Assembly: GCA_044361315.1 (NCBI GenBank)
Contig: JBIKJA010000016.1
Coordinates: 14,403-78,402, forward strand
Direction: 5' to 3'
Origin: Crocinitomix sp044361315
Lineage (GTDB): Bacteria; Bacteroidota; Bacteroidia; Flavobacteriales_D; Crocinitomicaceae
DNA length: 64,000 nt
In this document: one piece after another, positions 44,256 through 53,321 of the stretch
Layout: the number at the start of each line of letters is the position of its first letter
How positions within the stretch are numbered: the stretch's first letter is position 1
Position numbers and translations under genes: made by a program
The notes under the pieces: generated by a model
Database searches by the model: none
The model's input: only the letters and a program-made list of their open reading frames with translations
Told to the model about the DNA's origin: nothing

Positions 44256-47200
44256 ATGAAATTAAAAATTTCCTTTCTTTTATTCACGATTGCTTTTATC
44301 GGAATGTCCTTCGCCCAAACTAAACGCCACCAAGGTTTATTGTGGGAAATTTCAGGAAATGGACTTAAAACTCCGAGTTATTTGTATGGAACTATGCATG
44401 TAGCGAATAAATTGGCGTTTAACGTAAGTGACTCTTTTTATATCTGCCTCAACAAAGCACAGGGAATTGCTTTAGAATCTTCGCCTGCAGATTGGATGAA
44501 AGATTACCGGAATATGGACGCTGCCGAAAGTGCTTATTCGTATGGTACGTTTTACGAAAGAGCCTTCCAAATTTATGATATTGATAAGGATATTGCTTAT
44601 TTGTTGATGCAAAACAAAAACAGTTTAATGAATCAGATCTTATACCGATTTAATTCGGGCAGTGAGGATTACCAAGAAAATACGTTTTTGGACATGTTTA
44701 TTTATCAAGCAGGAGCAAAAAACGGGAAACCAATTCATAGTTTAGAAACACGTGAAGAGGTAATTTTGTTGTCAATTAAAGCCATGACACCTGACAAAGA
44801 AGAAAAAGAAATCGACAATAAAAACAATAGTTATTTAGATCAAGATTATCAAAACAGAGGAAGTTTGATGCAAGATGCCTATCGACGTGGTGACCTCGAT
44901 ATGATTGATTCTTTGAGCAAAATGAACAACCCAACCGCTGTTTACCACGATTATTTTATTGTTGAACGCAATCGTAACATGGTGAATCGCATCGATTCGA
45001 TTGTGAAATACCAATCTATTTTTATCGGAATTGGAGCGGCCCATTTACCAGGCGATGGCGGGGCGATTGAAATGTTGCGTGAAATGGGATACACCGTTCG
45101 CGCAGTCGATCCGAAATCGACCGGGAAATCGCACAAAATGCGAAAAAAATTAGAGGATTTGTACAAGGCACCCATCATGAATAAATTTTCAACGGGAGAT
45201 GATTTTATTAAAGGAGTTGTGCCAGGCACACTTTTTGAAATGCCAACAGGATCAAGTAAACAATTGGAGTATTTGTGTCCTGAAACAGCAAATGGTGGTT
45301 ATTACAGTATCATTAGACAATTTACATTTGGAGGTGTGTTTGGAAAAACACCGGCCTATTATAAAGCAAGTTTTGATAGTTTGGTTTACATTGCAACTCC
45401 AGGTGAAATTATTTCAAAATCATCTATCAACCTAGGCGGTTACGAAGGGTATCGCATCTTGTCCAAAACAAGCAAAAATGCCTTGGTTGATTACCTGATT
45501 TTGTTCACCCCATCCGAAATTGTGGCCTTAAAAGGTTATGGAATTGGTGAATACATTACTAAAAGCGAACCAAAACGGTTCTTTAGCGAATTAGAAATTG
45601 CCAAAAGTCATTCAAACTGGGGAGATATTACTCCTAAATTTGGCGGTGCAACCTGGAAAATGAAAGGTTTGGTTACAGGAAAAGATATGATTGAAGGACT
45701 TGAAACCACCTCAATTGATCCTGTTTATCAATCGTATGACGCAGAAACTTCAGATTATTATGCGGTGATGCGCTATACCCTGAACGACCTTGACTACATC
45801 GAAGAAGATTCGTTTGATTTGGCATTTTTAGGAAAAACTTTTGCAAAAGAACACGGTTTTGAAGTGAGTTCATCCACTTACGAAGCTGGACTTGGTTATG
45901 GGGTGGTCATGCAAAAATTAATTCCTGCCGAAACCAATAAAAATGTAGCCACCGAAATCAGCTTAAAAATTATAACAAAAGGGAGTGATTATTATTTGAT
46001 GTTGACCAATTGTAAATCGGATAACGCAATTACTTTTTTCGAATCATTTTCTTTTCAAGATTTTAAGGTGACCGAGCCGTATGAGGTTTTTGTAGACACT
46101 AATTTATTTTATTCAGTTGAAATCATTGAAAGGGAGGAAACACCCCAATTTCCTGAATGGAATTATTATAGCAACAATTATGATGCTGAAGACCGAAGCT
46201 ATCAATCAAAAAACGGATCAAAAAATCATGTGATTAATCAAACGAATGAGAGGGTTTACGTAGGTTATATAAAATTTCACGATTATTTGAGTATTGATTC
46301 GGCAGATGTGTTTTTGGCAAATCGAATTAAAATTCACTCGGCAGATGATGATTTATTGGTGTCTCGTTTAATAACTAAAAATAAAGATGATAAACTGATT
46401 CGAACCTTCCTTTTAACCGACACCGCAAGTTCGAAAGGATTGTACACGCAGCTTATTTTGTATCATGGCAGAGAATATACACTACAAACACTTATCGATA
46501 CGGTTAGTGGTCCATCCAAGCACATACAACATTTTTTTAATACGTTTACACCAAAGGACACCATAATTGGCAAAGATCCATTTTCAGACAAGGCGCAATT
46601 GTTTTTCGAGCATGTTTATGGCAGCGATTCTTTGAACAAAGTAAATGCGCTTAAATCGGTTGGAATGATTCTATTTAAAGAAAAAGATGTTGACCAACTC
46701 ATTGAATTTTATCGCACATTTGAATTTGAAGAAGAGGAAGAGCAAGAAATTCGGAAAAAAATTCTTCGAAATTGTGGTTCTATAAAATCGGACAAAATTT
46801 ACAAATTTTTAGCCGATGTTTACCGTGAAAACAGCTATAATGTGGCCTTGCAATTTGCGGCAATTAAAGGGTTGGGATATTCAGAAACGATCGAAGCAAC
46901 GGAGTTAATCAAGACATTAATAGTTGAAAATCCGCCATTTAGTGAAAATATGTCCGGTTTTTCATTTTCGTCTGCGCTCTTTGATTCACTTGAGTTGACA
47001 AAAAATTATTTCCCAAGTATTTTGGACTTACTTCAATACAACGAATATGAAGAAGAAATTATGCGCTTAATTGCTCATGGTTATATCGATTCCCTTTATA
47101 CATTTGATTCGTTTAAATCGGAAAAAAATAGTTTATTGCGAAATGCGAAAATTGAACTAAAGCGCGTTGTTGCTTCCCAAGAAAAAGGTGACAAAAAATC

Positions 47201-47930
47201 AACAAATTATAATTCATGGCGCGATACAGATTACGATCCATCCAACAAAAATCAATCTGTTTATGCAGAACCACTCTGCAGTTACGGTGAATCCTACTCG
47301 CTACTTTGTAATTATTACACCCTCATGTGCGCCTTTAAAAAAGCTGGCACTCCTGAAGTAACTTCCTTTTTTGACGATGTTTATCGCGTGGAGGACAAAG
47401 CATTTAAGGCAAGTATTCAATTGATTCACCACAAATTAGGGATGCCTGTGGATACAGCAGTTTTGAACGAAGTAGCACAAGATGTTGAATATAGATCGTG
47501 GCTTTATGGTCAACTTTACCGGTTTGACATGTTAAATTTTATGGATCCTTCAATTGATCAGGAAGAACTTTGTTTTGGTAAATTATATAAAAATGGATAC
47601 GATGATGAAACAGATTCCGTGGTTTTTATCCGCAAAGAGTTTGTAAAAAATGGCTCCGAAGAAGGTTATATTTATTTCTTTAAGCGAAAAGAAGAAAATA
47701 AAAAGAATTGGATGATCGATTATATAGGAATGGTGCCAACTGAATTTTCTGACAGCATCTACCAATTTAACTCATCTGTGATCTTGAAAAAAGGACTTGC
47801 CTTTATGAATGAGGAGGAACTTGAAAAAACGATCGAACAAACCCTCGAAATGTTTGGCTTAATGGGACGAAAACGAACCGGAGTTGGAAACGAAGAGGAC
47901 GCGTATTATGGGCTGTTTGATGAGTTTTAA
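44256..47930 (+). CDS. Large secreted TraB/GumN-domain protein
   Basis: The 1224-residue protein has a signal peptide (to about 20) and a TraB/GumN domain to about residue 290, with SYLYGTMHVANKLAF and the later GIGAAHLPGDGG, both signatures of this putative metal-dependent hydrolase fold. Typical GumN proteins have about 290 residues. The remaining 900 or so residues are unfamiliar: a mixed alpha/beta region (300-790), a helical repeat-like region (about 790-980) and a DUF-like C-terminus ending FDEF. The function is unknown. Confidence 0.85.
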   Translation: MKLKISFLLFTIAFIGMSFAQTKRHQGLLWEISGNGLKTPSYLYGTMHVANKLAFNVSDSFYICLNKAQGIALESSPADWMKDYRNMDAAESAYSYGTFYERAFQIYDIDKDIAYLLMQNKNSLMNQILYRFNSGSEDYQENTFLDMFIYQAGAKNGKPIHSLETREEVILLSIKAMTPDKEEKEIDNKNNSYLDQDYQNRGSLMQDAYRRGDLDMIDSLSKMNNPTAVYHDYFIVERNRNMVNRIDSIVKYQSIFIGIGAAHLPGDGGAIEMLREMGYTVRAVDPKSTGKSHKMRKKLEDLYKAPIMNKFSTGDDFIKGVVPGTLFEMPTGSSKQLEYLCPETANGGYYSIIRQFTFGGVFGKTPAYYKASFDSLVYIATPGEIISKSSINLGGYEGYRILSKTSKNALVDYLILFTPSEIVALKGYGIGEYITKSEPKRFFSELEIAKSHSNWGDITPKFGGATWKMKGLVTGKDMIEGLETTSIDPVYQSYDAETSDYYAVMRYTLNDLDYIEEDSFDLAFLGKTFAKEHGFEVSSSTYEAGLGYGVVMQKLIPAETNKNVATEISLKIITKGSDYYLMLTNCKSDNAITFFESFSFQDFKVTEPYEVFVDTNLFYSVEIIEREETPQFPEWNYYSNNYDAEDRSYQSKNGSKNHVINQTNERVYVGYIKFHDYLSIDSADVFLANRIKIHSADDDLLVSRLITKNKDDKLIRTFLLTDTASSKGLYTQLILYHGREYTLQTLIDTVSGPSKHIQHFFNTFTPKDTIIGKDPFSDKAQLFFEHVYGSDSLNKVNALKSVGMILFKEKDVDQLIEFYRTFEFEEEEEQEIRKKILRNCGSIKSDKIYKFLADVYRENSYNVALQFAAIKGLGYSETIEATELIKTLIVENPPFSENMSGFSFSSALFDSLELTKNYFPSILDLLQYNEYEEEIMRLIAHGYIDSLYTFDSFKSEKNSLLRNAKIELKRVVASQEKGDKKSTNYNSWRDTDYDPSNKNQSVYAEPLCSYGESYSLLCNYYTLMCAFKKAGTPEVTSFFDDVYRVEDKAFKASIQLIHHKLGMPVDTAVLNEVAQDVEYRSWLYGQLYRFDMLNFMDPSIDQEELCFGKLYKNGYDDETDSVVFIRKEFVKNGSEEGYIYFFKRKEENKKNWMIDYIGMVPTEFSDSIYQFNSSVILKKGLAFMNEEELEKTIEQTLEMFGLMGRKRTGVGNEEDAYYGLFDEF

Positions 47931-48159
47931 TTAACGTTTTAAAAACTTGAATCCTAAAAATTAGTACGTTATAAGCGCATTTTGTATCAAAAAAATAAAA
48001 TACACCGCCAAAACTGATAAAACCAAGTTTTGACCCAAATCAGAATAATTCTTTGAACGAGGGTGCCGTCGGTTTTTTAGTGCTTTTATAAGCTGTTAGG
48101 CGTTCATTCAACGCAGTAAGCGAATTAAACGGTTTTTTTTAATTGTTTTTTTTGAAGCC

Positions 48160-48507
48160 TTACTGCACTAATTTTTTTAAAAAATCAACTTGATCTTCCA
48201 ATAATTGTATCGTTTTTTCGTATTGCTGAATTAACTTATCGGGAATATTGATATGATTGATTCCAATATTACCTTCTTGCTTGCAATTATTAAAAATTTG
48301 TTTGTGATCAAAACCTAAAACTTCGAGTGGTTGAATACCTAAAATGGCACTAATCTCATTCAGTCGGTTAATGGTTAGCTGTGTTTCACCCGCCTCTATT
48401 TTAGAATAAGCACGGGTAGATAAGCCGAGTTGAGAAGCAACATACTCTTGTGTGAAATTTTTAAGCTCTCGAATTTGCTTGATTTTTATTTCTGGCGCAT
48501 CTATCAT
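48160..48507 (-). CDS. XRE-family transcriptional regulator
   Basis: The 115-residue protein has an HTH_3 domain in its first 65 residues (IKQIRELKNFTQEYVASQLG, LSTRAYSKIEAGETQLTINR, shown in two parts). A C-terminal segment, DKLIQQYEKTIQLLEDQVD, forms a likely coiled-coil dimerisation helix. It is transcribed away from the secreted protein genes at 48749-51441. Two direct TTTGAACT copies lie just upstream of its own start, so autoregulation is plausible, as is control of the divergent block. Confidence 0.9.
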   Translation of the reverse strand: MIDAPEIKIKQIRELKNFTQEYVASQLGLSTRAYSKIEAGETQLTINRLNEISAILGIQPLEVLGFDHKQIFNNCKQEGNIGINHINIPDKLIQQYEKTIQLLEDQVDFLKKLVQ

Positions 48508-48522
48508 TTTTGATGTTTTAAA

Positions 48523-48550
48523 AGTTCAAAAATAGACATAATAGTTCAAA
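48523..48550 (-). promoter_or_regulatory. Possible operator: two direct TTTGAACT copies
   Basis: AGTTCAAA occurs at 48523-48530 and 48543-48550, 20 bases or two helical turns apart. On the minus strand the copy nearer the XRE gene overlaps a -7-like TATTTTTG (48527-48534). This fits autorepression by the XRE protein, unproven. Confidence 0.4.
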
Positions 48551-48589
48551 TTAAGAAACTTTAACTTGTTTTTTTTTAGAATCTTGGAA

Positions 48590-48597
48590 TATCTTTG
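48590..48597 (+). promoter_or_regulatory. Possible -7 box for the secreted-protein block
   Basis: TATCTTTG matches TAnnTTTG. A TTG at 48566-48568 lies 21 bases upstream, slightly more than ideal. If used, the leader before 48749 is about 145 bases and includes the first repeat copy. Confidence 0.45.
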
Positions 48598-48675
48598 ACC
48601 AAAGTTGGTTAAAACCATGAGGTACAAATCCTATTTATTTAGAATAGTAATGAGAAACACAACGTGGAGACCACC

Positions 48676-48737
48676 AGAAAACAAATTAAAAAAGCGAGTG
48701 TTCCGAAAATCGTTAAGCGTAGGAAATTAAATTAAAT
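48676..48737 (+). repeat. Leader repeat, copy 1
   Basis: The segment, with cores AAATTAAAAAAGCGAGT and ATCGTTAAGCGTAGGAA, recurs at 49135-49196 and 51523-51575. It ends about 11 bases before the ATG at 48749. All three copies lie upstream of a start codon. Confidence 0.85.
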
Positions 48738-48748
48738 TATTAAATAAA

Positions 48749-49117
48749 ATGAAAAAATTTCTTTTAATGGCAACTATGTTGCTCATATTTGGGGTAGGGC
48801 ATGCACAAATTTCCGAAATTTTTAACAGCTTAAATAGCGGTGAAGAATTGGTTTTTTATTCAACAAATAAAGGGTGTTTAACAATTTCAAAAAATAATTT
48901 TAAACAGAGTTATTCAGAAGGCTGCGCTAAACCTATCAACTTTACAATTAATAACATCAACCTAAAAGATAATAGAATAAATATTAGTATGACTATGCAT
49001 TATTATGGTGATATGAAGCTTGTGGGATTTTTGGAAATAAAAGACAATGTATTAGTTCTCACTTACGGTGAAAGCGCCACAAGTCAGCAGCAAGTAGATA
49101 AATATATATTAAAGTAA
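48749..49117 (+). CDS. Small secreted hypothetical protein
   Basis: The 122-residue protein has a signal peptide (MKKFLLMATMLLIFGVGHAQ) and a small beta-rich body with two Cys (GCLTIS, EGCAKP) that may form a disulfide. It ends QQQVDKYILK. The last ten codons and downstream sequence are duplicated after the gene at 50506-51441. I recognise no family. It opens a block of three exported proteins next to an XRE regulator. Confidence 0.75.
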   Translation: MKKFLLMATMLLIFGVGHAQISEIFNSLNSGEELVFYSTNKGCLTISKNNFKQSYSEGCAKPINFTINNINLKDNRINISMTMHYYGDMKLVGFLEIKDNVLVLTYGESATSQQQVDKYILK

Positions 49118-49184
49118 TCAATATTATTTAGTCAAGAAAACAAATTAAAAAAGCGAGTATTCCAAAAATCGTTAAGAGTAGGAA
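49088..49184 (+). repeat. 97-base direct repeat, copy 2 (extended)
   Basis: This segment matches 51476-51572 at 92 of 97 positions by my count. It covers the last ten codons and stop of the gene at 48749-49117 plus the following leader, including the shorter repeat shared with 48676-48737. It ends 16 bases before the ATG at 49200. Confidence 0.9.
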
Positions 49185-49199
49185 ATTAAATTAAATAAA

Positions 49200-50504
49200 A
49201 TGAAAAAGTTAGTTTTTTTGCTGGCAATACTCATGTATAGCTATGCCAATGCTCAATGCGCGAGGGTTTATATAAACGAGCATTTAATGGGCTCTCCAAT
49301 TTGTTATTTATCAAAAGGAGATTATATAGAATTATGTTTAAATGATAAAGAAGTTAATGGATGTCCTCGTGACCTATACATTTACGATATGGGCTATTCT
49401 TCGGGAAGTCAGACATATGAGTTATCTCTCGATAAAGGATGGTCTACACACTACATGACTTTAATGATTAATACAACGACTAAAAGACTCGGATTTATTT
49501 TACAAGGTCAGACGGCATTGTATAGCTATTACACGGAAAATGAAATGAAGGAGAGGCAAGAACGGGAAAACAAACAGCGTCAAGCGCAAGAAGCTTTGTA
49601 TCGTAAAAGTGACCAAGAAAAATATTCGGAAATCGACAAGGCTCTAAGGAGTAATAACTTCAATTTAGTAGAGAACCTTATTGGGGAGCTACATTATCCA
49701 AAATCTTATCCAAGATATGAGACTTACATGGAAAAAAATAAGACCCGAAAGCAACAAGAAGATAAAGATTTATTGGTTCAGTTAAATAGTTTAATTGATA
49801 GTGATCAACCAGAACAAGCAGCAATTGATTACGTTCAATTGCATTACGAGAATCCATCAATTGAAGGTAAAATTATGGAAAAATTAAAGGAGAAAAACGA
49901 TGAGTTAAAAACGTCATATCCAATTTCCGACGAACTTCTGCTTGACTTTATTAAGAACAATGGGAACATATTTCGTGATTTTAATACGGGGAAATATAAA
50001 ATGACGGTGACACCATCCGGAGATGTTTTTATCGATGGAAAAAGTATTGAAACTGACTCTAAACCTATTCACTACAAATCATTCGGAAAGAACAATACTT
50101 TTGTAATACCAGTATATTCCGATACAGAATTAGAAATTGATATTTCAAAAGAAAAGACTAACGATCCATACTACTTGGTAGTATCAACTAATAAGAATGT
50201 TTACAGGACCTCCAAAGGCGATTACTATGAAGGGAATTTTTTTAAAACGTCTATTTTGAGTTATAAAGTGAAAACTACTTTTAGTAGCGAAGTTAAAAAG
50301 AATCACTATCGAGTCGAACAGAAATTTATGGAAACAATTTCAGTCAACGGAATAATCACTGGAAATAAATATAAATCAGAAATAGTTGTTCCAGAAAAAC
50401 GCTTTAATAAAAGGTGGCCTACCGCTGTAAGGCGATCCCTAGTTGTAACTGTTGGGTCCTTTTTTACTGTTCTTCGACTAATTGAAACATCTAAAATTCC
50501 ATAA
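49200..50504 (+). CDS. Secreted hypothetical protein with coiled coil
   Basis: The 434-residue protein has a signal peptide (to about residue 18, ANAQ) and a Cys-containing domain (about 19-110) with CARVYINEHL and VNGCPRDLYIYD. A charged helical region (about 112-235) has RQERENKQRQAQEALYRKS, and a beta-rich C-terminal part follows. I do not recognise a family. The leader before it carries the repeat, and the stop is 1 base from the next ATG, so it is co-translated with the lipoprotein gene. Confidence 0.8.
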   Translation: MKKLVFLLAILMYSYANAQCARVYINEHLMGSPICYLSKGDYIELCLNDKEVNGCPRDLYIYDMGYSSGSQTYELSLDKGWSTHYMTLMINTTTKRLGFILQGQTALYSYYTENEMKERQERENKQRQAQEALYRKSDQEKYSEIDKALRSNNFNLVENLIGELHYPKSYPRYETYMEKNKTRKQQEDKDLLVQLNSLIDSDQPEQAAIDYVQLHYENPSIEGKIMEKLKEKNDELKTSYPISDELLLDFIKNNGNIFRDFNTGKYKMTVTPSGDVFIDGKSIETDSKPIHYKSFGKNNTFVIPVYSDTELEIDISKEKTNDPYYLVVSTNKNVYRTSKGDYYEGNFFKTSILSYKVKTTFSSEVKKNHYRVEQKFMETISVNGIITGNKYKSEIVVPEKRFNKRWPTAVRRSLVVTVGSFFTVLRLIETSKIP

Positions 50505-50505
50505 A

Positions 50506-51441
50506 ATGAAAAAAAATGCATTTATACCTCTAATTATTCTTTTGTTTATTGGTTGTAAGAAATACGAAAATGATAAGTTTCTTTCGACATATTCGCCGGA
50601 AATGAGGTTAACATCCTCAAGCGAAGAAAATATTTATTGGACCCTAGTTGGTCACACAGACGAAGCTGGACAGGAAACGGTTTTGCCTGAAAACATGTAC
50701 AATTTGCGCTTCGAGACTGATGGACAAGTAATATTACATTGGGCGCCATACCTGAAATTTGATGATACTTTTCGAGGTGAAGTATTTAGAGACGGCTCAT
50801 GGAGTTTTAATAGCAATAAAGATAAATTAAATCTCTTTGGGGTGGATCTTGAAATTATTAAACTCACAGTGACGAAACTAGAATTAAAGACAAGCTCAGG
50901 TGCAGTATATTATTTTACTAAACAACCTTTGACACCAATCAATAACATGGAAAATGTTGTCAATCAAATACCCATTCCTCTATTAGGTATAGTATCAGAT
51001 CCATCGATTTATTGCAAGCTTGTTTGGTCTAATTCATTGAATTCAGCGAGTGGAGTATCCTTTAGTGCTGAACTATCATTAAATGGTGATTCAGTTGATT
51101 GTTCAATTTCTCCATATGATGCACTACTCGGTAATGCTTATATAACCGACGAGAAGGGTGCCGTTGGAACTATTAGTTTCACAAGAGATTTTGAAAATAA
51201 TGGATATATTTCAATGTTCATTCGTGGTTTAAAAGGTGGCACAGGATTATATCCTGAAATATTCGTTAATGGTATGAGTGTGGGATATCAATTTGAAGAG
51301 ATGGTCGGCGGCAGTTGGTGGAGTCGAGTTGAATTTCCTGTAAATGTGACAGGTACAGTTATTATTCAAATAGAAGGCATTGGCCCTGGATACGGCGTCA
51401 ATGGAATTGATGAAATTCGTCAGTGGGAAAAAATTAATTAA
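50506..51441 (+). CDS. Lipoprotein of unknown function
   Basis: From the ATG at 50506 the 311-residue protein has a lipoprotein signal (IILLFIGCKKYEN, Cys17). An in-frame TTG-type extension starting at 50482 is unlikely. The N-terminal half has a lipocalin-like pattern (NIYWTLVGHTDEAGQETVLP, VILHWAPYLKFDD, WSFNSNKDKLNLF). The C-terminal half is beta-rich with FENNGYISMFIRGLKGG. I assign no function. It follows the 49200 gene by one base and precedes the third leader repeat. Confidence 0.8.
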   Translation: MKKNAFIPLIILLFIGCKKYENDKFLSTYSPEMRLTSSSEENIYWTLVGHTDEAGQETVLPENMYNLRFETDGQVILHWAPYLKFDDTFRGEVFRDGSWSFNSNKDKLNLFGVDLEIIKLTVTKLELKTSSGAVYYFTKQPLTPINNMENVVNQIPIPLLGIVSDPSIYCKLVWSNSLNSASGVSFSAELSLNGDSVDCSISPYDALLGNAYITDEKGAVGTISFTRDFENNGYISMFIRGLKGGTGLYPEIFVNGMSVGYQFEEMVGGSWWSRVEFPVNVTGTVIIQIEGIGPGYGVNGIDEIRQWEKIN

Positions 51442-51475
51442 CTATTTCACCATCACGTTTTAGCTCAGCAAGCAA

Positions 51476-51572
51476 CAGCAAGTAGATAAATATATATTAA
51501 AGTAATCAATATTGTTGAGTCAAGAAAAGAAATTAAAAAAGCGAGTATTCCAAAAATCGTTAAGCGCAGGAA
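51476..51572 (+). repeat. 97-base direct repeat, copy 3 (extended)
   Basis: The copy matches 49088-49184 with five differences by my count. It preserves the codons QQQVDKYILK and stop of the gene at 48749, although no such gene precedes it here. Repeat and flanks therefore mark a duplicated gene end plus leader. It lies about 55 bases before the ATG at 51627. Confidence 0.9.
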
Positions 51573-51626
51573 TTAAGGGTTTGGGAGTTGGTTGAATAGG
51601 TAAAAACACACTTTGTCGCTATAGCT

Positions 51627-52256
51627 ATGAGTTATGAAACCCCTTCAGAATACTTTAAACGGAGTCCCGGAAAAACACTTGCGGATTATTATCAACATAG
51701 AAAGAAGATCGATAGTAGTTTGGGGGAGGAAAAAAAATTGAATACAGAAAATTTTTCAAGGATACATACACAATCTAATATGAATACACAGGCGTCAAAA
51801 AGTGAATTAAGTAAAAGTGCAAAAATTCAAATTACGTTATCCTCTCTCGGAATTATTTGCTTTTTTCTACCTTGGTTACACGAACGAAATAGTTTTTTTT
51901 CAGACCATGGATTATCAATAACTGATACACGATTATCAATAACCGGATATGATTTGGAGCTCTTGATCTTTCCCCTCGTTTTTTTAGTAAACGCATTGTT
52001 GATAACCTATAGAAAGAGTGAGTTGTTGTTTCTTAGGAATATACTTTTAGCCATACCGCTTGTTTGGTTAATAGTACGTCTTTATCAGATAATTGATATT
52101 GTCGGAGGTATTGAGAATTTCAAGTCAGCCGTTAGCATGATTTTAAATTATTCTTCGATGTTGGGGGTTTCGATAAGTTTTGGCGTTGGCTTCTATGGCA
52201 CATTAATTTGTTATCTACTCCTTCCTTTTATATCCTCCGGTTTAAAAGATAGTTGA
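51627..52256 (+). CDS. Hypothetical membrane protein
   Basis: The 209-residue protein has a polar N-terminus (about 1-65, with SPGKTLADYYQHRKK) and about four spans: 66-84 (IQITLSSLGIICFFLP), 108-126, 134-152 and 174-200. A direct DNA repeat GATTATCAATAAC (51910-51922 and 51931-51943) encodes LSIT twice. I recognise no family. It is the last gene of the accessory block and faces the Fe-S genes tail to tail. Confidence 0.75.
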   Translation: MSYETPSEYFKRSPGKTLADYYQHRKKIDSSLGEEKKLNTENFSRIHTQSNMNTQASKSELSKSAKIQITLSSLGIICFFLPWLHERNSFFSDHGLSITDTRLSITGYDLELLIFPLVFLVNALLITYRKSELLFLRNILLAIPLVWLIVRLYQIIDIVGGIENFKSAVSMILNYSSMLGVSISFGVGFYGTLICYLLLPFISSGLKDS

Positions 52257-52490
52257 TTATAATTTTTTGTATGGCATTCTTTTTGTCGAAATCAAATCAT
52301 TTTTAGAATAATGGTAAAAATCAGCTTTGGTTTTTCGGCGGACTTTGCAATCTTCACTGTTTTCTTCTCCGAATTGGTTGGAAGATCACAAGCCATCAGC
52401 ATAACAGTTGCCTGAACGAACATAAAACACCTACGGAACAATAAAGAAACCTCGTTGATAGATTTTTAAACCGAGAAAATTTAAGGGAGC

Positions 52491-53279
52491 TTATAAATCA
52501 GCAGCTTTTGCAATTAATTCGGCGACATCCAACACTTGAACGTCGTTTTCTTTATTGAAATTTTTAACCCCGTCGGTCATCATGGTATTACAGAAAGGAC
52601 AACCAGTGGCAATAATTGATGGCTGAAGTTCGAGTGCTTCTTCGGTGCGCTCAACATTTACTTCTTTATTCCCTTTTTCGGCTTCTTTAAACATTTGAGC
52701 ACCTCCTGCCCCGCAACAAAGTCCTTTTGCTTTGCACCGTTTCATTTCTACAAATTCGGCGTCTAATTTTTCAATTAATTGGCGCGGTGCTTCGTAAACA
52801 TCATTCGCACGTCCTAAATAACATGGATCGTGGTAGGTGATTTTTTTTCCTTTAAACGCTCCCCCCTCCACTTTCAACTTTCCGCTTGCAAACAACTCCT
52901 CAATTAATTGGGTGTGGTGAATGACATCATAATGCCCCCCCAACCCTGGGTATTCATTTTTTAACGTATTAAAACAATGTGGGCAACCCGTTACAATTTT
53001 TTTCACTTCATAGCCATCCAATACCTGAATATTCATCATGGCTTGCATTTGAAATAAAAATTCGTTCCCCGCCCGTTTGGCCGGATCGCCTGTGCATGAT
53101 TCTTCTGCCCCCAACACCGCAAATTTTACATCGCATTTGTTTAGAATTTTAACAATTGCCTTGGTAATCTTTTTTGCGCGATCGTCAAAACTACCCGAAC
53201 ATCCAACCCAAAATAAAACGTCTGGTGTTTCGCCACTCGCCATCATTTCTGCCATTGTAGGAACTCTCAATTCGCTCAT
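52491..53279 (-). CDS. Fe-S oxidoreductase, HdrB/CCG-domain subunit
   Basis: The 262-residue protein carries two CCG-type cysteine regions: TGCPHCFNTLKNEYPG with HHTQ in the first half, and GLCCGAGGAQMF with TGCPFCNTMM in the second. This is the architecture of heterodisulfide reductase subunit B and of LutA/GlcF partners. It likely holds an Fe-S cluster in the cytoplasm and works with the membrane Fe-S protein encoded just upstream (53322-54641), 42 bases away. The electron donor and acceptor are unknown. Confidence 0.88.
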   Translation of the reverse strand: MSELRVPTMAEMMASGETPDVLFWVGCSGSFDDRAKKITKAIVKILNKCDVKFAVLGAEESCTGDPAKRAGNEFLFQMQAMMNIQVLDGYEVKKIVTGCPHCFNTLKNEYPGLGGHYDVIHHTQLIEELFASGKLKVEGGAFKGKKITYHDPCYLGRANDVYEAPRQLIEKLDAEFVEMKRCKAKGLCCGAGGAQMFKEAEKGNKEVNVERTEEALELQPSIIATGCPFCNTMMTDGVKNFNKENDVQVLDVAELIAKAADL

Positions 53280-53321
53280 GCTTTTCTTTTTTAAACCTTT
53301 ACACTAATGCAACGCCCGCTC

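Noticed and set aside
44835..45229. Antisense frames within the GumN gene
   Set aside because: Shadows of the 1224-residue gene; no independent support.
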